Made by a program: the position numbers and the translations under genes. This document shows positions 44,887 to 54,843 of a DNA stretch of 64,000 bases, one piece after another. Source of the stretch: an uncultured Bacteroidales bacterium. GTDB lineage: Bacteria > Bacteroidota > Bacteroidia > Bacteroidales > UBA932. The notes beneath the pieces were generated by a model. It had not been told where the DNA came from. It saw only the letters and a list, made by a program, of their open reading frames with translations, and did not search any database. Positions within the stretch are counted from its first letter, which is position 1. Each line of letters opens with the position of its first letter. The stretch covers positions 1 through 64,000 of the forward strand of contig CAMQDS010000003.1 of the NCBI GenBank assembly GCA_946999645.1. Direction: 5' to 3'.

Positions 44887-46050
44887 ATGAACAGAATAAA
44901 TACATTTAATCGGCTTATCACCTATGCCTTAATAGGGTTTACAATTATATCTTGTAATAATGCAAAATATTCTGTATTAGATGACGCAATTTATTTTACA
45001 GAATCACGTAATGCAGCATCTGGAAAATATATCATTGATGACAGTGGAATAAATCTAAAAATTTCTCCAAGAATGGTAAAGGCTGCTAAGACAGACGTAA
45101 CTGCAAAAGTGGTTGTGGATAATGCAGCATTAGAAGCATTTAACAAGAAAAACGGCACTGAATATTTGCCTATTCCTAAGGAATTAATTTCATTATCTGA
45201 CGATAAGGTAAATATCAAAAAGGGAGAAATAGCAGGAGAATATATAAAAGTTAAGGTAAAACCTTTTACAAAAGAGATGAATAACAGCGGTAATAAATAT
45301 GCTTTGGCCCTATCTCTCTCTGATGTAACAGGCACAACAGTACTCAAATCCCTATCTTCATATATCTATGAATTTACTCCTGTGATAATAACTTCTGTTC
45401 CTATGCTTAATGGCGATACACCTATAGATGTAGTAATGAGACAGAAATATGATCTTACTGCTTGGTCTATCGAGTTCCGTGTAAATATGAATAAGTTAGG
45501 ACATGGAGTAGGATATATGAATAATCAGGCAATTATCGGAGCCTGGGGAGATGATAGTGAGATTTATGTTCGTTTCGGTGATGCTCCTATAAGGGGAGAT
45601 CTTTTACAAGTAAAACATCAAGGTGCTCAAGTAAATACAAAGACCGAATTTAAGGATAACACTTGGTATCATATCGCTATCACAAGTAATAACAGTGCAA
45701 TGAAGATTTATGTAGATGGCGAATTGGATGCAACGTTGACTCTTCCAGGTGGCAAGGCAAACAAATTCAATGAAGATTCATTCCATATGATATGTTCAGG
45801 CAGTACGTGGTTTAGGTCAGATTGTATGCTGAGTGAGGTACGTATATGGACAAAAGAGATTTCTCAAGAACAGATACGCAACAATATGTTTACTGTAAAT
45901 CCTAAGACAGACGGTCTTGAAGCCTACTGGAAGATGAATGAGGGTAGTGGAAATAATTTTGCAGATGCTACAGGTCATGGCAACAAAGCTTTCGCAAAAC
46001 CAGCAGTTCTTGGTTGGAAAGACGGTATACGTTCAGATAGTAAAAACTAA
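44887..46050 (+). CDS. DUF1735 + LamG surface lipoprotein of PUL A
   Basis: A 387-residue lipoprotein (lipobox TIISC). The DUF1735 domain spans about residues 30-165 (VVVDNAALEAFNKKNGTEYLPIP). A LamG/concanavalin-like domain spans about 185-380, with TAWSIEFRVN, NTWYHIAITSNNSAMKIYVDG and EVRIWTKEISQEQIRNNM. It probably binds the glycan or glycoprotein at the surface as an SGBP. It is paralogous to the minus-strand protein at 47567-48805. Co-transcribed with the GH18 gene. Confidence 0.9.
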   Translation: MNRINTFNRLITYALIGFTIISCNNAKYSVLDDAIYFTESRNAASGKYIIDDSGINLKISPRMVKAAKTDVTAKVVVDNAALEAFNKKNGTEYLPIPKELISLSDDKVNIKKGEIAGEYIKVKVKPFTKEMNNSGNKYALALSLSDVTGTTVLKSLSSYIYEFTPVIITSVPMLNGDTPIDVVMRQKYDLTAWSIEFRVNMNKLGHGVGYMNNQAIIGAWGDDSEIYVRFGDAPIRGDLLQVKHQGAQVNTKTEFKDNTWYHIAITSNNSAMKIYVDGELDATLTLPGGKANKFNEDSFHMICSGSTWFRSDCMLSEVRIWTKEISQEQIRNNMFTVNPKTDGLEAYWKMNEGSGNNFADATGHGNKAFAKPAVLGWKDGIRSDSKN

Positions 46051-46065
46051 ATGATACATATTAAC

Positions 46066-47493
46066 ATGATGAAAAAAATTAAATATACATTTACTTTTCT
46101 TATCGCATTGACAGCTTTCCTGTCATGTGATAAGGGAACCGAACATAAAGACTTATATCCGCACACAGCATATTTTACCTCAAAAGGAGTGCCTTGTAAC
46201 AAAATCTCAGGGGACGTAATATCCTTAAGTTTAAAACATGCAAGCATCGGGAAAAAAGAATATAAAAGTGCAGTAAATATTACAAGAACGAAAATAGGAA
46301 ATACTGTAATAAATGCAGTAATTGATACTACGCTTATTAAGTCTTATGCACAAGCTGAATTACCTAAGGGGATAAGAGCAATACCTCTTCCAGATGGAAT
46401 GTTTCTCCTTAAAAAGAACAGTGTAACTGTAAAAACAGGAGAAACTGCTTCACAGGATTCACTTATTTTATCAGTAGACCCTTCTAAATTTAACAGTAAA
46501 TTTCATGACGGAGTTTTTGTTGTCCCTGTAGCCCTACGCGAAGGTAAGGGAATCAAAATCAGTAAGAATCGTTCTGTTATATATTATATATTCAATACAT
46601 TACCACTTACCGTTGACCTTAAAATCTTAGGTGATCCAGGAGAGGGTAAGTTCAAACAACTGCTTATCCGTAGAAATGGGACGAAAAATACTTATACTGG
46701 CAATCAATCATTTAGATTTGGAGCAAATTTAAATAACAATGTCGAAAATGATTTAAAATGCAACCTTACCATAAATAACAGTCTTGTCGAGAAGTTCAAT
46801 AAGGACTTCCATAAGAATTATATTAGTTTTCCTGAAGGAAGCGTGGCTTTCAAAGGAGATGAGGTAACCTTTAAGAAAGGGACAAATGTACAAGACAAAA
46901 TACTTGAATTGGAAATAAAAGACCCGTCTTTATTTACAAATACAGAACAGTTATATCTCCTTCCTATACAGATTAGCTACCCTGAAAATGAAGGAAGCCC
47001 TTTCATTGATGAACGAAAGAATACTGTATATTTTGAGATGACAGTAGCCCTAAATAACATTGAGGCTAAAGATGTTACAGGAACTCAAATAGATAGGAGC
47101 AAGATAAAAGGATTCAAAGAACGTTTTTACGACGATGACCCAGAAAAAGTACTTGACGGAGATGAGAATACTGCATGGGCTGCAGAATATAATTCTAAAC
47201 TTTGTATTGATTTACAGGCAAAGCATACCATAAAAGGCTTTACGATGCAACCAAGGATGTTTCCAGGTACAACTACTTATTTATGTGTTCCACAAATTAT
47301 TGATGTCTATGCTTCAGACACAGTAAATGATTTCAAATACGTTGGAACATATTATGGTGAAGATGTAGCAATAGAACAACTAAGATGCATATCATTTGTA
47401 AAACCTGTAACTGGAAGATATTTTAAATTTGACTTCAAAAAGACACATGATGGCAATGTTGCTTGCGTAGCTGAATTAATGGTATTTGAATAA
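46066..47493 (+). CDS. DUF1735 + F5/8 type C surface lipoprotein, present only in PUL A
   Basis: A 475-residue lipoprotein (lipobox TAFLSC). It seems to hold two DUF1735-like domains (about 25-180 and 185-330), shown by VDPSKFNSKFHDGVFVVPVAL and NSLVEKFNKDFHKNYISFPE. A C-terminal F5/8 type C (discoidin) carbohydrate-binding domain follows (about 340-475), with VLDGDENTAWAAEYNSKLCI, IDVYASDTVNDFKYVGTYY and GRYFKFDFKK. It is probably a second glycan-binding protein. The ATG at 46066 puts the signal peptide at the N-terminus; an ATG at 46051 is possible. It is last in the operon and has no partner in PUL B. Confidence 0.85.
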   Translation: MMKKIKYTFTFLIALTAFLSCDKGTEHKDLYPHTAYFTSKGVPCNKISGDVISLSLKHASIGKKEYKSAVNITRTKIGNTVINAVIDTTLIKSYAQAELPKGIRAIPLPDGMFLLKKNSVTVKTGETASQDSLILSVDPSKFNSKFHDGVFVVPVALREGKGIKISKNRSVIYYIFNTLPLTVDLKILGDPGEGKFKQLLIRRNGTKNTYTGNQSFRFGANLNNNVENDLKCNLTINNSLVEKFNKDFHKNYISFPEGSVAFKGDEVTFKKGTNVQDKILELEIKDPSLFTNTEQLYLLPIQISYPENEGSPFIDERKNTVYFEMTVALNNIEAKDVTGTQIDRSKIKGFKERFYDDDPEKVLDGDENTAWAAEYNSKLCIDLQAKHTIKGFTMQPRMFPGTTTYLCVPQIIDVYASDTVNDFKYVGTYYGEDVAIEQLRCISFVKPVTGRYFKFDFKKTHDGNVACVAELMVFE

Positions 47494-47513
47494 AAATTTA
47501 AATTAAAATAATT

Positions 47514-47550
47514 GAGGGCGATGGAAAATTCCACCGCCCTCTTATTTTTT
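47514..47550. terminator. Bidirectional terminator between the two PULs
   Basis: A 13-bp stem with one mismatch: GAGGGCGATGGAA (47514-47526) and TTCCACCGCCCTC (47529-47541). T-rich on the plus-strand side (TTATTTTTT) and A/T-rich on the other. It ends both convergent operons. Confidence 0.9.
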
Positions 47551-47566
47551 GTATCAATATTAACTT

Positions 47567-48805
47567 TTACCATTTGGTTTCGGTATCCTCACTTGACACA
47601 TTATTTATCCAGGTAAATGACTTATCAGTATGCAAATTTCTCTTATGCCCTGATAAATCCTTGAATGAATGATCTTCTTCATTATAGGTAGATTTGCTTA
47701 TTCTCCAATAACCTTCAAGACCTTTAGACTCAGGGTCAACAGATTTAATACTATTTTTAATCTGCTCTTCCGTTCTACATACAGACCATACCCTGATTTC
47801 ATTTGTCAAAGTCTTACATCTTCCCCACCATCTGTCACCAGGTTCCCATTGACCATTGTTACCACCTACACCCATAAATGACATATAATCAAATTCTCCA
47901 TTAAGAACAACATTAGGAGCAAACTCCTTACTTCCAGCAAAGGCTCCGTTTATGTAAATTGTAATTGCAGTTCCATCATAGGTTACAGCATAGTGTTGCC
48001 ACTTATTTGTTTCTATCGGTAAGGAAGGATTTAAATATCCGCCTACTCCTTGGAACTGAACAAGGGAATGTGCCTTAACTCCTTTATCATCCTTTTGTGG
48101 GTCTTCAAACCTAAACATTAAACTTCCAGAAGAATTATTGGTATAGAAAATATCCCTGTTTCTATTGTAAGTATTTTGTACCTGCAAACGCATCTCTATT
48201 GTAAATTGTTTCAAAGACAATTTATTTTCAAACCGCGTTTTAAGACCTGTAGCAGAAGTGAACATCGCTAAATCATCAACAATGGTTGATGAGATGACAT
48301 AGATAAATGATGAAGTTTTTGTAGTAACTTCTGGCTTACCTGATAATTTTTCAAGGCGTAGAGGTAAAGCAAACGGTATACCTCTTTTCTCTATAGGTAA
48401 AGGAGAAATTCCTATGATAAATGGGTCAGCTGAATACTTTCCCTTACCTATGGTAATTTCCTTCCCTAAGTTTACTAATTCCTTAGGATATAATGAATAG
48501 CCAGTTCCTTCCTCTTCATTAAATTTTTTCAAAAGTTCTTCATCCAATATAAGTTTATATGTTGCATCTTCTTTTGATTTATCAGTTAAAGAAGGAGTAA
48601 GGGTAAGATTTGCAGTCGTGTTACCCGTTAATGAAACGGTACGGTTTGCTATACCTGCCGATGACATACTCTCTACAAGAAAGGCTCTGACTCCAAGACT
48701 GTTGCCTTCTTTACCTCCCTTGCTGTATTCAGCATCATTACAACCTGAAAATACTATTGCTAATGCTGCAAAAGATATATATTTAAATAAATTATTCATA
48801 ACCAT
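47567..48805 (-). CDS. DUF1735 + LamG surface lipoprotein of PUL B
   Basis: A 412-residue lipoprotein (lipobox VFSGC). DUF1735 spans about residues 40-170, with EELLKKFNEEEGTGYSLYP. The LamG domain spans about 195-400, with KQFTIEMRLQVQ, NKWQHYAVTYDGTAITIYING and EIRVWSVCRTEEQIKNSI. It is the paralogue of the PUL A protein at 44887-46050. ATGs at 48805 and 48799 are both possible; the signal peptide is the same. Last gene of PUL B, 7 bp after the GH18 gene. Confidence 0.9.
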   Translation of the reverse strand: MVMNNLFKYISFAALAIVFSGCNDAEYSKGGKEGNSLGVRAFLVESMSSAGIANRTVSLTGNTTANLTLTPSLTDKSKEDATYKLILDEELLKKFNEEEGTGYSLYPKELVNLGKEITIGKGKYSADPFIIGISPLPIEKRGIPFALPLRLEKLSGKPEVTTKTSSFIYVISSTIVDDLAMFTSATGLKTRFENKLSLKQFTIEMRLQVQNTYNRNRDIFYTNNSSGSLMFRFEDPQKDDKGVKAHSLVQFQGVGGYLNPSLPIETNKWQHYAVTYDGTAITIYINGAFAGSKEFAPNVVLNGEFDYMSFMGVGGNNGQWEPGDRWWGRCKTLTNEIRVWSVCRTEEQIKNSIKSVDPESKGLEGYWRISKSTYNEEDHSFKDLSGHKRNLHTDKSFTWINNVSSEDTETKW

Positions 48806-48812
48806 TATTTTT

Positions 48813-49913
48813 TTACTTCTTTTTGGAGATTTTCTTATATCCAGGTGCAGGATTCTGCTGCTGTATGGCTTTCCTCATCCATTTATATGGAGGGTTATTT
48901 ACACTCTCGTTACTGAAACGAAAGGCTCCAAATCCACCCTTTCTGAAACCATTAGCAGGTCTGAAATCTGCAAAGCCTACCAATGAAGGCATTTCCTTTA
49001 CATCCCAACGATGTCCTTTTGCGTCTGTCCAGCCATACCCTCCATTAAGACAATCTATGGCACTTTCAAGATTTTCAGTAAATATACATTTGCCTGTATA
49101 CTCTTCTTCCGACATAAGAGATGAAAAGACTTTATAGTGATCAGAAATTCTGCGATCAAGCCAGAAGCCATTATTTTTGTAAGCCTGTTCAACAAAATAA
49201 TTGAAATACTTTCCAATTTCATTTGGATTAGGGATACTCCAAAAATAACCGTCAATAATGAACAATTTATCTGTACCTGACTGTGGACCTATATACTTGC
49301 CCATTTCTTCAACAAACCATTTAAAATATTTATTACTACGGCAAAGAGAACCACCATACTCGCTCGTTTCATAATCTATATCAATTCCACTAAATCCATA
49401 TATGTTTAGTGAGTCAGCCACTGTTTTAGCCCATTTTTTAATAGAGTTGTGAATAGCCTCCTCGTCTCCATTTTTCCACCCCCAATATTTCTGCATTGCT
49501 TCAACTGTACCAGAATGTTCTTTTGGTGTGAACATCACTCCTACCTCTGCTATAAATGAGCATAGGACTACCTTAGTACCTTTCACTTTTGTAACAAAGT
49601 CCAAATCGGCTTTTTTGGTAGGGGTAAGATGCGCATTATTCCAAAGAGAAATTATATCCATAGAATCTGGTACGGCTGAAAGCATTGCAGATGTGGATAC
49701 TTTGCCCTCATTCCACTCACTGAACCACCCGAAAGAGACGGAATGTTTACTTGCCTTATATTCTCTCAATGCCTTATAGTAGGCATCATCTTTAGCAATT
49801 TTAGTAAGAGGAATATCAAAATTTTTAGTAGTAGGTTCAAGCCACTTATTGCATCCCGAAAAGCCGATAATCAGTGATGCCATTATTATTGATTTATATA
49901 CAATATTTTTCAT
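48813..49913 (-). CDS. GH18-family lipoprotein of PUL B with an altered first motif residue
   Basis: A 366-residue lipoprotein (lipobox GFSGC) paralogous to the PUL A GH18. The catalytic motif reads SGIDIDYE: the first Asp of DxxDxDxE is Ser175, while Asp178, Asp180 and the acid/base Glu182 remain. The YFVEQAYKNNGFW segment keeps the late-barrel Tyr. It is likely still active, since the last Asp and Glu do the chemistry in GH18, but its rate or substrate may differ. It is followed by the LamG lipoprotein and preceded by susD. Confidence 0.88.
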   Translation of the reverse strand: MKNIVYKSIIMASLIIGFSGCNKWLEPTTKNFDIPLTKIAKDDAYYKALREYKASKHSVSFGWFSEWNEGKVSTSAMLSAVPDSMDIISLWNNAHLTPTKKADLDFVTKVKGTKVVLCSFIAEVGVMFTPKEHSGTVEAMQKYWGWKNGDEEAIHNSIKKWAKTVADSLNIYGFSGIDIDYETSEYGGSLCRSNKYFKWFVEEMGKYIGPQSGTDKLFIIDGYFWSIPNPNEIGKYFNYFVEQAYKNNGFWLDRRISDHYKVFSSLMSEEEYTGKCIFTENLESAIDCLNGGYGWTDAKGHRWDVKEMPSLVGFADFRPANGFRKGGFGAFRFSNESVNNPPYKWMRKAIQQQNPAPGYKKISKKK

Positions 49914-49921
49914 AATTAATA

Positions 49922-51439
49922 TTATTTTTTCTTAGCCCAAAACAAGTCTACCGATTCATTATCAGTTCCACCAAGAAGTTTTACGGCATCTACATAATTA
50001 TCATGATTCAAAGACTTTTCCTTAAAAGGATACCTCAATCTTCTAATACCGCGAACATTATCAGTAATAACGCCCTGAGATAAATTATCTATAGAAGGAG
50101 CAAGTTCTGGATAACCAGTTCTCCTGTATTCTGCCCATGCTTCCAAGCCCATAGGATATTGAGCAATCCATTTTTGAGTTATAATTTTTTCTAATTTAAC
50201 CTCTGGTGAAGCAGAATTATTCCAAGCAACGGTCACTTCTGTCTTACGTGCATAAGGAGGGAAGCCAGCAATAGGATCTGTATAGTCATCAGGAATATCA
50301 GAACTATCATTTAAGTAGTTATCAATATTGTCATTGTCATTCACATTCCACTGTGCCATAGAAAGACGTATGCCTTCTTCATATAAAGCTTTAATGTCTC
50401 CGCTTATCCAACCTTTTAATACTGCTTCCGCTTTTAAGAAAGCTGTTTCTGCAGCCACGAATACAGGAAGTTTACCGGTTTCACCAAAATTACACTGTGA
50501 GTAGCCTGATACTGCTGTTTTTTCAAATTTAGCCTTACCTGAACGCATACCTATGTAATTGCCTCTTGTAGAACGAGTAAAATAGGCATCTCTTCTTGGG
50601 TCCTTATATCCATTCATATAATCTACAATATTTGAACTGCTTCTTAAATCTCCCCACGAAGCACTTGACAAATCATATGGATTTCTCTGTGAACCAGGAG
50701 ACATCATAGCATTGTCTGCATTTGAGCTTATGTATCCAAATGGTGAATTTAAGGCTTCCACAAAGGCTTCTTTGTTACCTGTTCTCATTGCAGCCCTCAT
50801 TATATAAGAGTTTGCCAGTTTTGCCCATTTAGCATAATCCCCTGCATAAATAAGGTCTTTTGCAGCCAACGGCTTTTTGTCAGGATAATCTGCTGCATAT
50901 TTAGCCAAAACACTTGCTGCTCCCTTCAAATCATCTATAATATGTTTGTAGACATCTTCGTTTGAATCATATGCCACATACATTTTACCATCCTTCACCT
51001 TACTGTAAGGAATAGGACCATAACAATCGGTAATACGCATCATTGCAGCTGCACGAAGAAGATTTGCCATAGCGAAATAATGCCCTGAACCGTCTGTATA
51101 TTTTTCTACTTCAAAATAGTTTGCATAAATATCCAGGAAAGGGGTTTCATATGGAATTGCATTCCAACTATCAGAAGCATTATAGGTGTCAAAATTAGTT
51201 CCTCCCCATCTATTTGATAGTGTATAATATCCTCCAAGTGAACCTACCATTTGATCAATCATTTGAGAGTCATTCTGTTGCACATACATCAGTGCATCTA
51301 ACATAGTAGGAATAACAAGAGAGGGTTCAGAACTCCTTATTGCATAAGGATCAGTATTATATTCTTCAAAATTTTTTGTACACCCCAATATAAGAGATGC
51401 AATTGAAATTAATAATAAAAAATTAGTTATATGTTTCAT
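49922..51439 (-). CDS. SusD/RagB-family glycan-binding lipoprotein of PUL B
   Basis: A 505-residue lipoprotein (lipobox SLILGC). SusD features: MMRITDCYGPIPYSKV at about residue 130, AKWAKLANSYIMRAAMRTG, FVAAETAFLKAEAVL and the conserved ITQKWIAQYPMGLEAWAEYRRTGYP. The ATG at 51439 has an AAAGGA sequence before it; a GTG at 51445 is the upstream alternative. It lies 11 bp after susC of PUL B. Confidence 0.95.
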   Translation of the reverse strand: MKHITNFLLLISIASLILGCTKNFEEYNTDPYAIRSSEPSLVIPTMLDALMYVQQNDSQMIDQMVGSLGGYYTLSNRWGGTNFDTYNASDSWNAIPYETPFLDIYANYFEVEKYTDGSGHYFAMANLLRAAAMMRITDCYGPIPYSKVKDGKMYVAYDSNEDVYKHIIDDLKGAASVLAKYAADYPDKKPLAAKDLIYAGDYAKWAKLANSYIMRAAMRTGNKEAFVEALNSPFGYISSNADNAMMSPGSQRNPYDLSSASWGDLRSSSNIVDYMNGYKDPRRDAYFTRSTRGNYIGMRSGKAKFEKTAVSGYSQCNFGETGKLPVFVAAETAFLKAEAVLKGWISGDIKALYEEGIRLSMAQWNVNDNDNIDNYLNDSSDIPDDYTDPIAGFPPYARKTEVTVAWNNSASPEVKLEKIITQKWIAQYPMGLEAWAEYRRTGYPELAPSIDNLSQGVITDNVRGIRRLRYPFKEKSLNHDNYVDAVKLLGGTDNESVDLFWAKKK

Positions 51440-51450
51440 AATCACATCCT

Positions 51451-54400
51451 TTAAAATTGCAACTTAACATTGAATCCCATATTTCGGGTACTTGGAGCCA
51501 TAAAATAATCAACTCCCTGATAGTAATTATTAGCTGTTGCAGCAGAAAGTTCAGGATCAAACGGTGCCTTACAATAAATCATTGCAAGATTTCTTGCCAC
51601 AAAACCAAGAGTCAATTTGCATTTTTCAGCAAACAATTTTTTAGGAATAGTATAATTTACAGAGAGTTCTGAAAGGCGAACATTTGTGGCATCGTAAATA
51701 TAAAAGGCCCCATGACCGCCCTGAGCCGTAGATATTGTAGTATAATATTTTTCAGCAGATAGAGTACCATAGTTTACAGGTATTCCTCCCCCTGGATTAT
51801 CTCTCATATCCGCGGTTACTTTAGATACCCCATAATAGTCCAAAATACCCTGAGTAGCAGAATATACGACGCCACCTAATCTTGCTGTAACCAGCGCAGA
51901 TAAAGAAAGACCCTTGTATGAAAAACTATTATTCCAACCTATGTTACCCTTTGGAGAAAGTTGTCCTACTTTAAATGGCTTAACTTGAGTAAGTTTGATA
52001 TTTCCGTTATTGTCTACTGCCACATGACCATTCAAATCCCTCGCAATAAGATGGTTGACATAAACATCAGTCATAGAACCACCTTCTTTCAAAATAACCT
52101 GAGGAGCAACATTTGATGCGCCTAGCCAATCTTTTTCAATCTCTTCAACATTCACAGGCTCTCCAGTAACAGGATCAGGAATACCATGAGCAAGTTCTTT
52201 TATTATATTCCTGTTGAAAGTATATGTAAGACTACTATTCCAATTAAAATCTCCCCAAGTATGGTCATAAGATAAAGCCAATTCTAAACCTGAGTTCTGA
52301 ATATTTCCAGTTTGGGCAACAAATTTTTTATACCCAGCAGATGCAGAAAGAGGAGCATATATTGTTTGGTTGTATGTATTTGATTTATAGTATGTAACAT
52401 CTAAACTAAAACCATGAAGGAATTTTGTACTTACTCCTATTTCCCAAGATTTGGTATCCTCTGATTTCAGATCATGAGCAGGATAAACATCGCTCTTACT
52501 CCAGTTATGTGTCTGCTCATTGTACTGATAACTTGGATTTGATAGAAATCTGTCAAATGGTGAAGCCACTTGAGAGAACGCCCCTCTTATTTTTAAATAA
52601 GGAAAAAGTTCGGGCATTTTAAACATTTCAGAGATTACGGCAGAAATACCTACAGAAGGATAAAAGAATGATGTTCTTGAAGTATAAGCTAATTGAGAAG
52701 CCCAATCATTTCTTCCTGTAACTGTAAGATAGAGCATATTTTTATAACTTCCTTCTATAGAGGCAAATACAGACTGAGTCTGATCATGCCAACCGTCCTG
52801 ATTGCCTTTATAAGCTGTTGCAGTATTCAAATTATTCAACGCAAAGTGGTTAGGAATAATCAAATCACCAGCTGCACGACTCATATCATAAACCTGATCA
52901 TTGATTGAAGAACCGATATTAGCAACAATCGACCAGTTTCCCCATGTTTTATTTATATTAAGAATAATATCTCCATAAAAATTTCTATCGGACATTTTAT
53001 CCAAGCCATATCCTCCATTAATACCTGCAAAAGTTGTTAAGGTTGTAGCATAAAATTTCGATATACTTTTATAATCAGCCTCATCCAATCTTACACGACC
53101 AGCAATGTTTATCCAATCTGCAATATCATACTTCAAGGATGAATTTAACATATAGCGATGCTTGGTATTATATCTTATATTACGTTCTTGTATCCAATAT
53201 GGATTTTGCATATTGTGTGAACCCTCCGAATAAGGCCAATATTGGGTCATTATACCTGTTACAGGATTCCAACGTTCAAAAAGCCTTACTTCATTAAAAT
53301 CTTCTCCACGTGGGAATAAGTATAATGATGGAAGCGGATTAAAATATGAACCTTGAGATACGAAATTCTTATCATTCTGTGAGATAAAACTAACGCCAAA
53401 ATCAAGTGTCAATCTATCTCCTGCAAACTTAGCAGTATTTCTTGCTGTGAAGTTGTACCTGTCATAACTACTTCCAGGCATTATACCGCGTGTATTGGTA
53501 GTAGTAGCAGAGATGTATGTTTGATTTTTCGATGTTCCTGTTGAAAGCGATACGGAATTTATAATATTAGTACCTGTATTGAAGAACTTAGATGGCTCAT
53601 AGTTATATGAAGCATCCAATCTCCTACCCCAACTGCTATATCCGTTGCTTCTTCCATAACGGTTTTGCATTTGAGGCATCATATATACCCTGGAAAAAGT
53701 AGTACTGTTGCTTACAGTAACTTTTGTAGTTCCTGACGCACCTTTTTTAGTATTGATAATAATCACACCATTGGCAGCATCTGAGCCATAAAGTGCAGCA
53801 GCCGATGGTCCTGTAAGCATATTCACTGATTCTATGTCTTCTGGATTAATATCTGCAGCAGATTCAGAGCCTACAGCTTTTGACATCACTCCTCCTGTTC
53901 CTCCGAAACTCTTGTTATACATTGGGATACCATCTATCACATACAAAACCGTATTGTTTTTCTCTATGGATTTCATACCCCTCATTATAACCCTTACGGC
54001 ACCACCAGCACCAGCAGCACCAGCATTTATTGTGACACCAGCCACCTTTCCAGCAAGACTGTTTACAAAGTTGGCATCCTTTACAGAAGTAAGTTTTTCC
54101 GAATTTACCTGCTGAACATTATAAGACAAAGCCTTTTCAGAACGCTTTATTCCCAATGCTGTAACCACAACTGCTGAGAGCTGCTCTTTATCCTCAGTAA
54201 GAACAATATTCAATATATCCTTATTGGTATCAGCACTTTTTGGAATAAAGCCCAAATAAGAAAATTGAAGTTTTTCTCCATCATTCACTTCAATATTATA
54301 ATTGCCGTCCAAGTCAGTTATTGTCCCAGTATTTGAAGCTTTAATACTTACACCTATAAGAGGGGCTCCATTAGCATCTGTAACTTTTCCTGTTACTTTT

Positions 54401-54747
54401 TTCTTTTGAGATACTGGTGATGTTGTTTTAGGCTCTGATTTTTTTGTCAGATAAATAACTTTTCCGTTTAATCTGTAACTAATTCCGGAATCTTTAAAAA
54501 TCTCATCCAAAGCCTGAACTATAGGCTTATTTTCGATTTTTGACACATAGATGATTTCAGACGAAATCTCATCATTGTAAAAGAATTTGTAAGAGGATTG
54601 TGTTCCTATTCGTTTAGCAACTTCCTCCAAAGTCATCTTTTGTTTAGGCATACTTATCTGTCCGTAAACTGTCATACAAGGCACAAATAATAGTGCCGCA
54701 ATAACAGTTGCCTCAGACAAAAACGCCAAAAGACATTTTTTTAGCAT
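51451..54747 (-). CDS. SusC-like TonB-dependent transporter of PUL B, with STN domain
   Basis: A 1098-residue outer-membrane importer with the same layout as the PUL A SusC: signal peptide; STN domain (about 40-95, MTLEEVAKRIGTQSSYKFFY); CarboxypepD_reg-like domain (about 118-195); TonB box SAVVVTALG; plug (about 212-330, GVTINAGAAGAGGAVRVIMRG); and a barrel ending NMGFNVKLQF. In the plug the two read alike at roughly two residues in three by eye, so the duplication is old. It is preceded by its fecR, 96 bp away. Confidence 0.96.
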   Translation of the reverse strand: MLKKCLLAFLSEATVIAALLFVPCMTVYGQISMPKQKMTLEEVAKRIGTQSSYKFFYNDEISSEIIYVSKIENKPIVQALDEIFKDSGISYRLNGKVIYLTKKSEPKTTSPVSQKKKVTGKVTDANGAPLIGVSIKASNTGTITDLDGNYNIEVNDGEKLQFSYLGFIPKSADTNKDILNIVLTEDKEQLSAVVVTALGIKRSEKALSYNVQQVNSEKLTSVKDANFVNSLAGKVAGVTINAGAAGAGGAVRVIMRGMKSIEKNNTVLYVIDGIPMYNKSFGGTGGVMSKAVGSESAADINPEDIESVNMLTGPSAAALYGSDAANGVIIINTKKGASGTTKVTVSNSTTFSRVYMMPQMQNRYGRSNGYSSWGRRLDASYNYEPSKFFNTGTNIINSVSLSTGTSKNQTYISATTTNTRGIMPGSSYDRYNFTARNTAKFAGDRLTLDFGVSFISQNDKNFVSQGSYFNPLPSLYLFPRGEDFNEVRLFERWNPVTGIMTQYWPYSEGSHNMQNPYWIQERNIRYNTKHRYMLNSSLKYDIADWINIAGRVRLDEADYKSISKFYATTLTTFAGINGGYGLDKMSDRNFYGDIILNINKTWGNWSIVANIGSSINDQVYDMSRAAGDLIIPNHFALNNLNTATAYKGNQDGWHDQTQSVFASIEGSYKNMLYLTVTGRNDWASQLAYTSRTSFFYPSVGISAVISEMFKMPELFPYLKIRGAFSQVASPFDRFLSNPSYQYNEQTHNWSKSDVYPAHDLKSEDTKSWEIGVSTKFLHGFSLDVTYYKSNTYNQTIYAPLSASAGYKKFVAQTGNIQNSGLELALSYDHTWGDFNWNSSLTYTFNRNIIKELAHGIPDPVTGEPVNVEEIEKDWLGASNVAPQVILKEGGSMTDVYVNHLIARDLNGHVAVDNNGNIKLTQVKPFKVGQLSPKGNIGWNNSFSYKGLSLSALVTARLGGVVYSATQGILDYYGVSKVTADMRDNPGGGIPVNYGTLSAEKYYTTISTAQGGHGAFYIYDATNVRLSELSVNYTIPKKLFAEKCKLTLGFVARNLAMIYCKAPFDPELSAATANNYYQGVDYFMAPSTRNMGFNVKLQF

Positions 54748-54843
54748 AAGAAATTGATTATTAGTTAATAATTAATGCCACCAAGGACTAACCATCTCCA
54801 TAGCGACATTCAATTAACACTCATTAAGGTTTATCTACTTAAC

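Noticed and set aside
54001..54042. Short CACCAGCAC-type repeats suggesting a repeat element
   Set aside because: They encode the Ala/Gly-rich plug segment of SusC B and are codon-level low complexity, not a mobile repeat.
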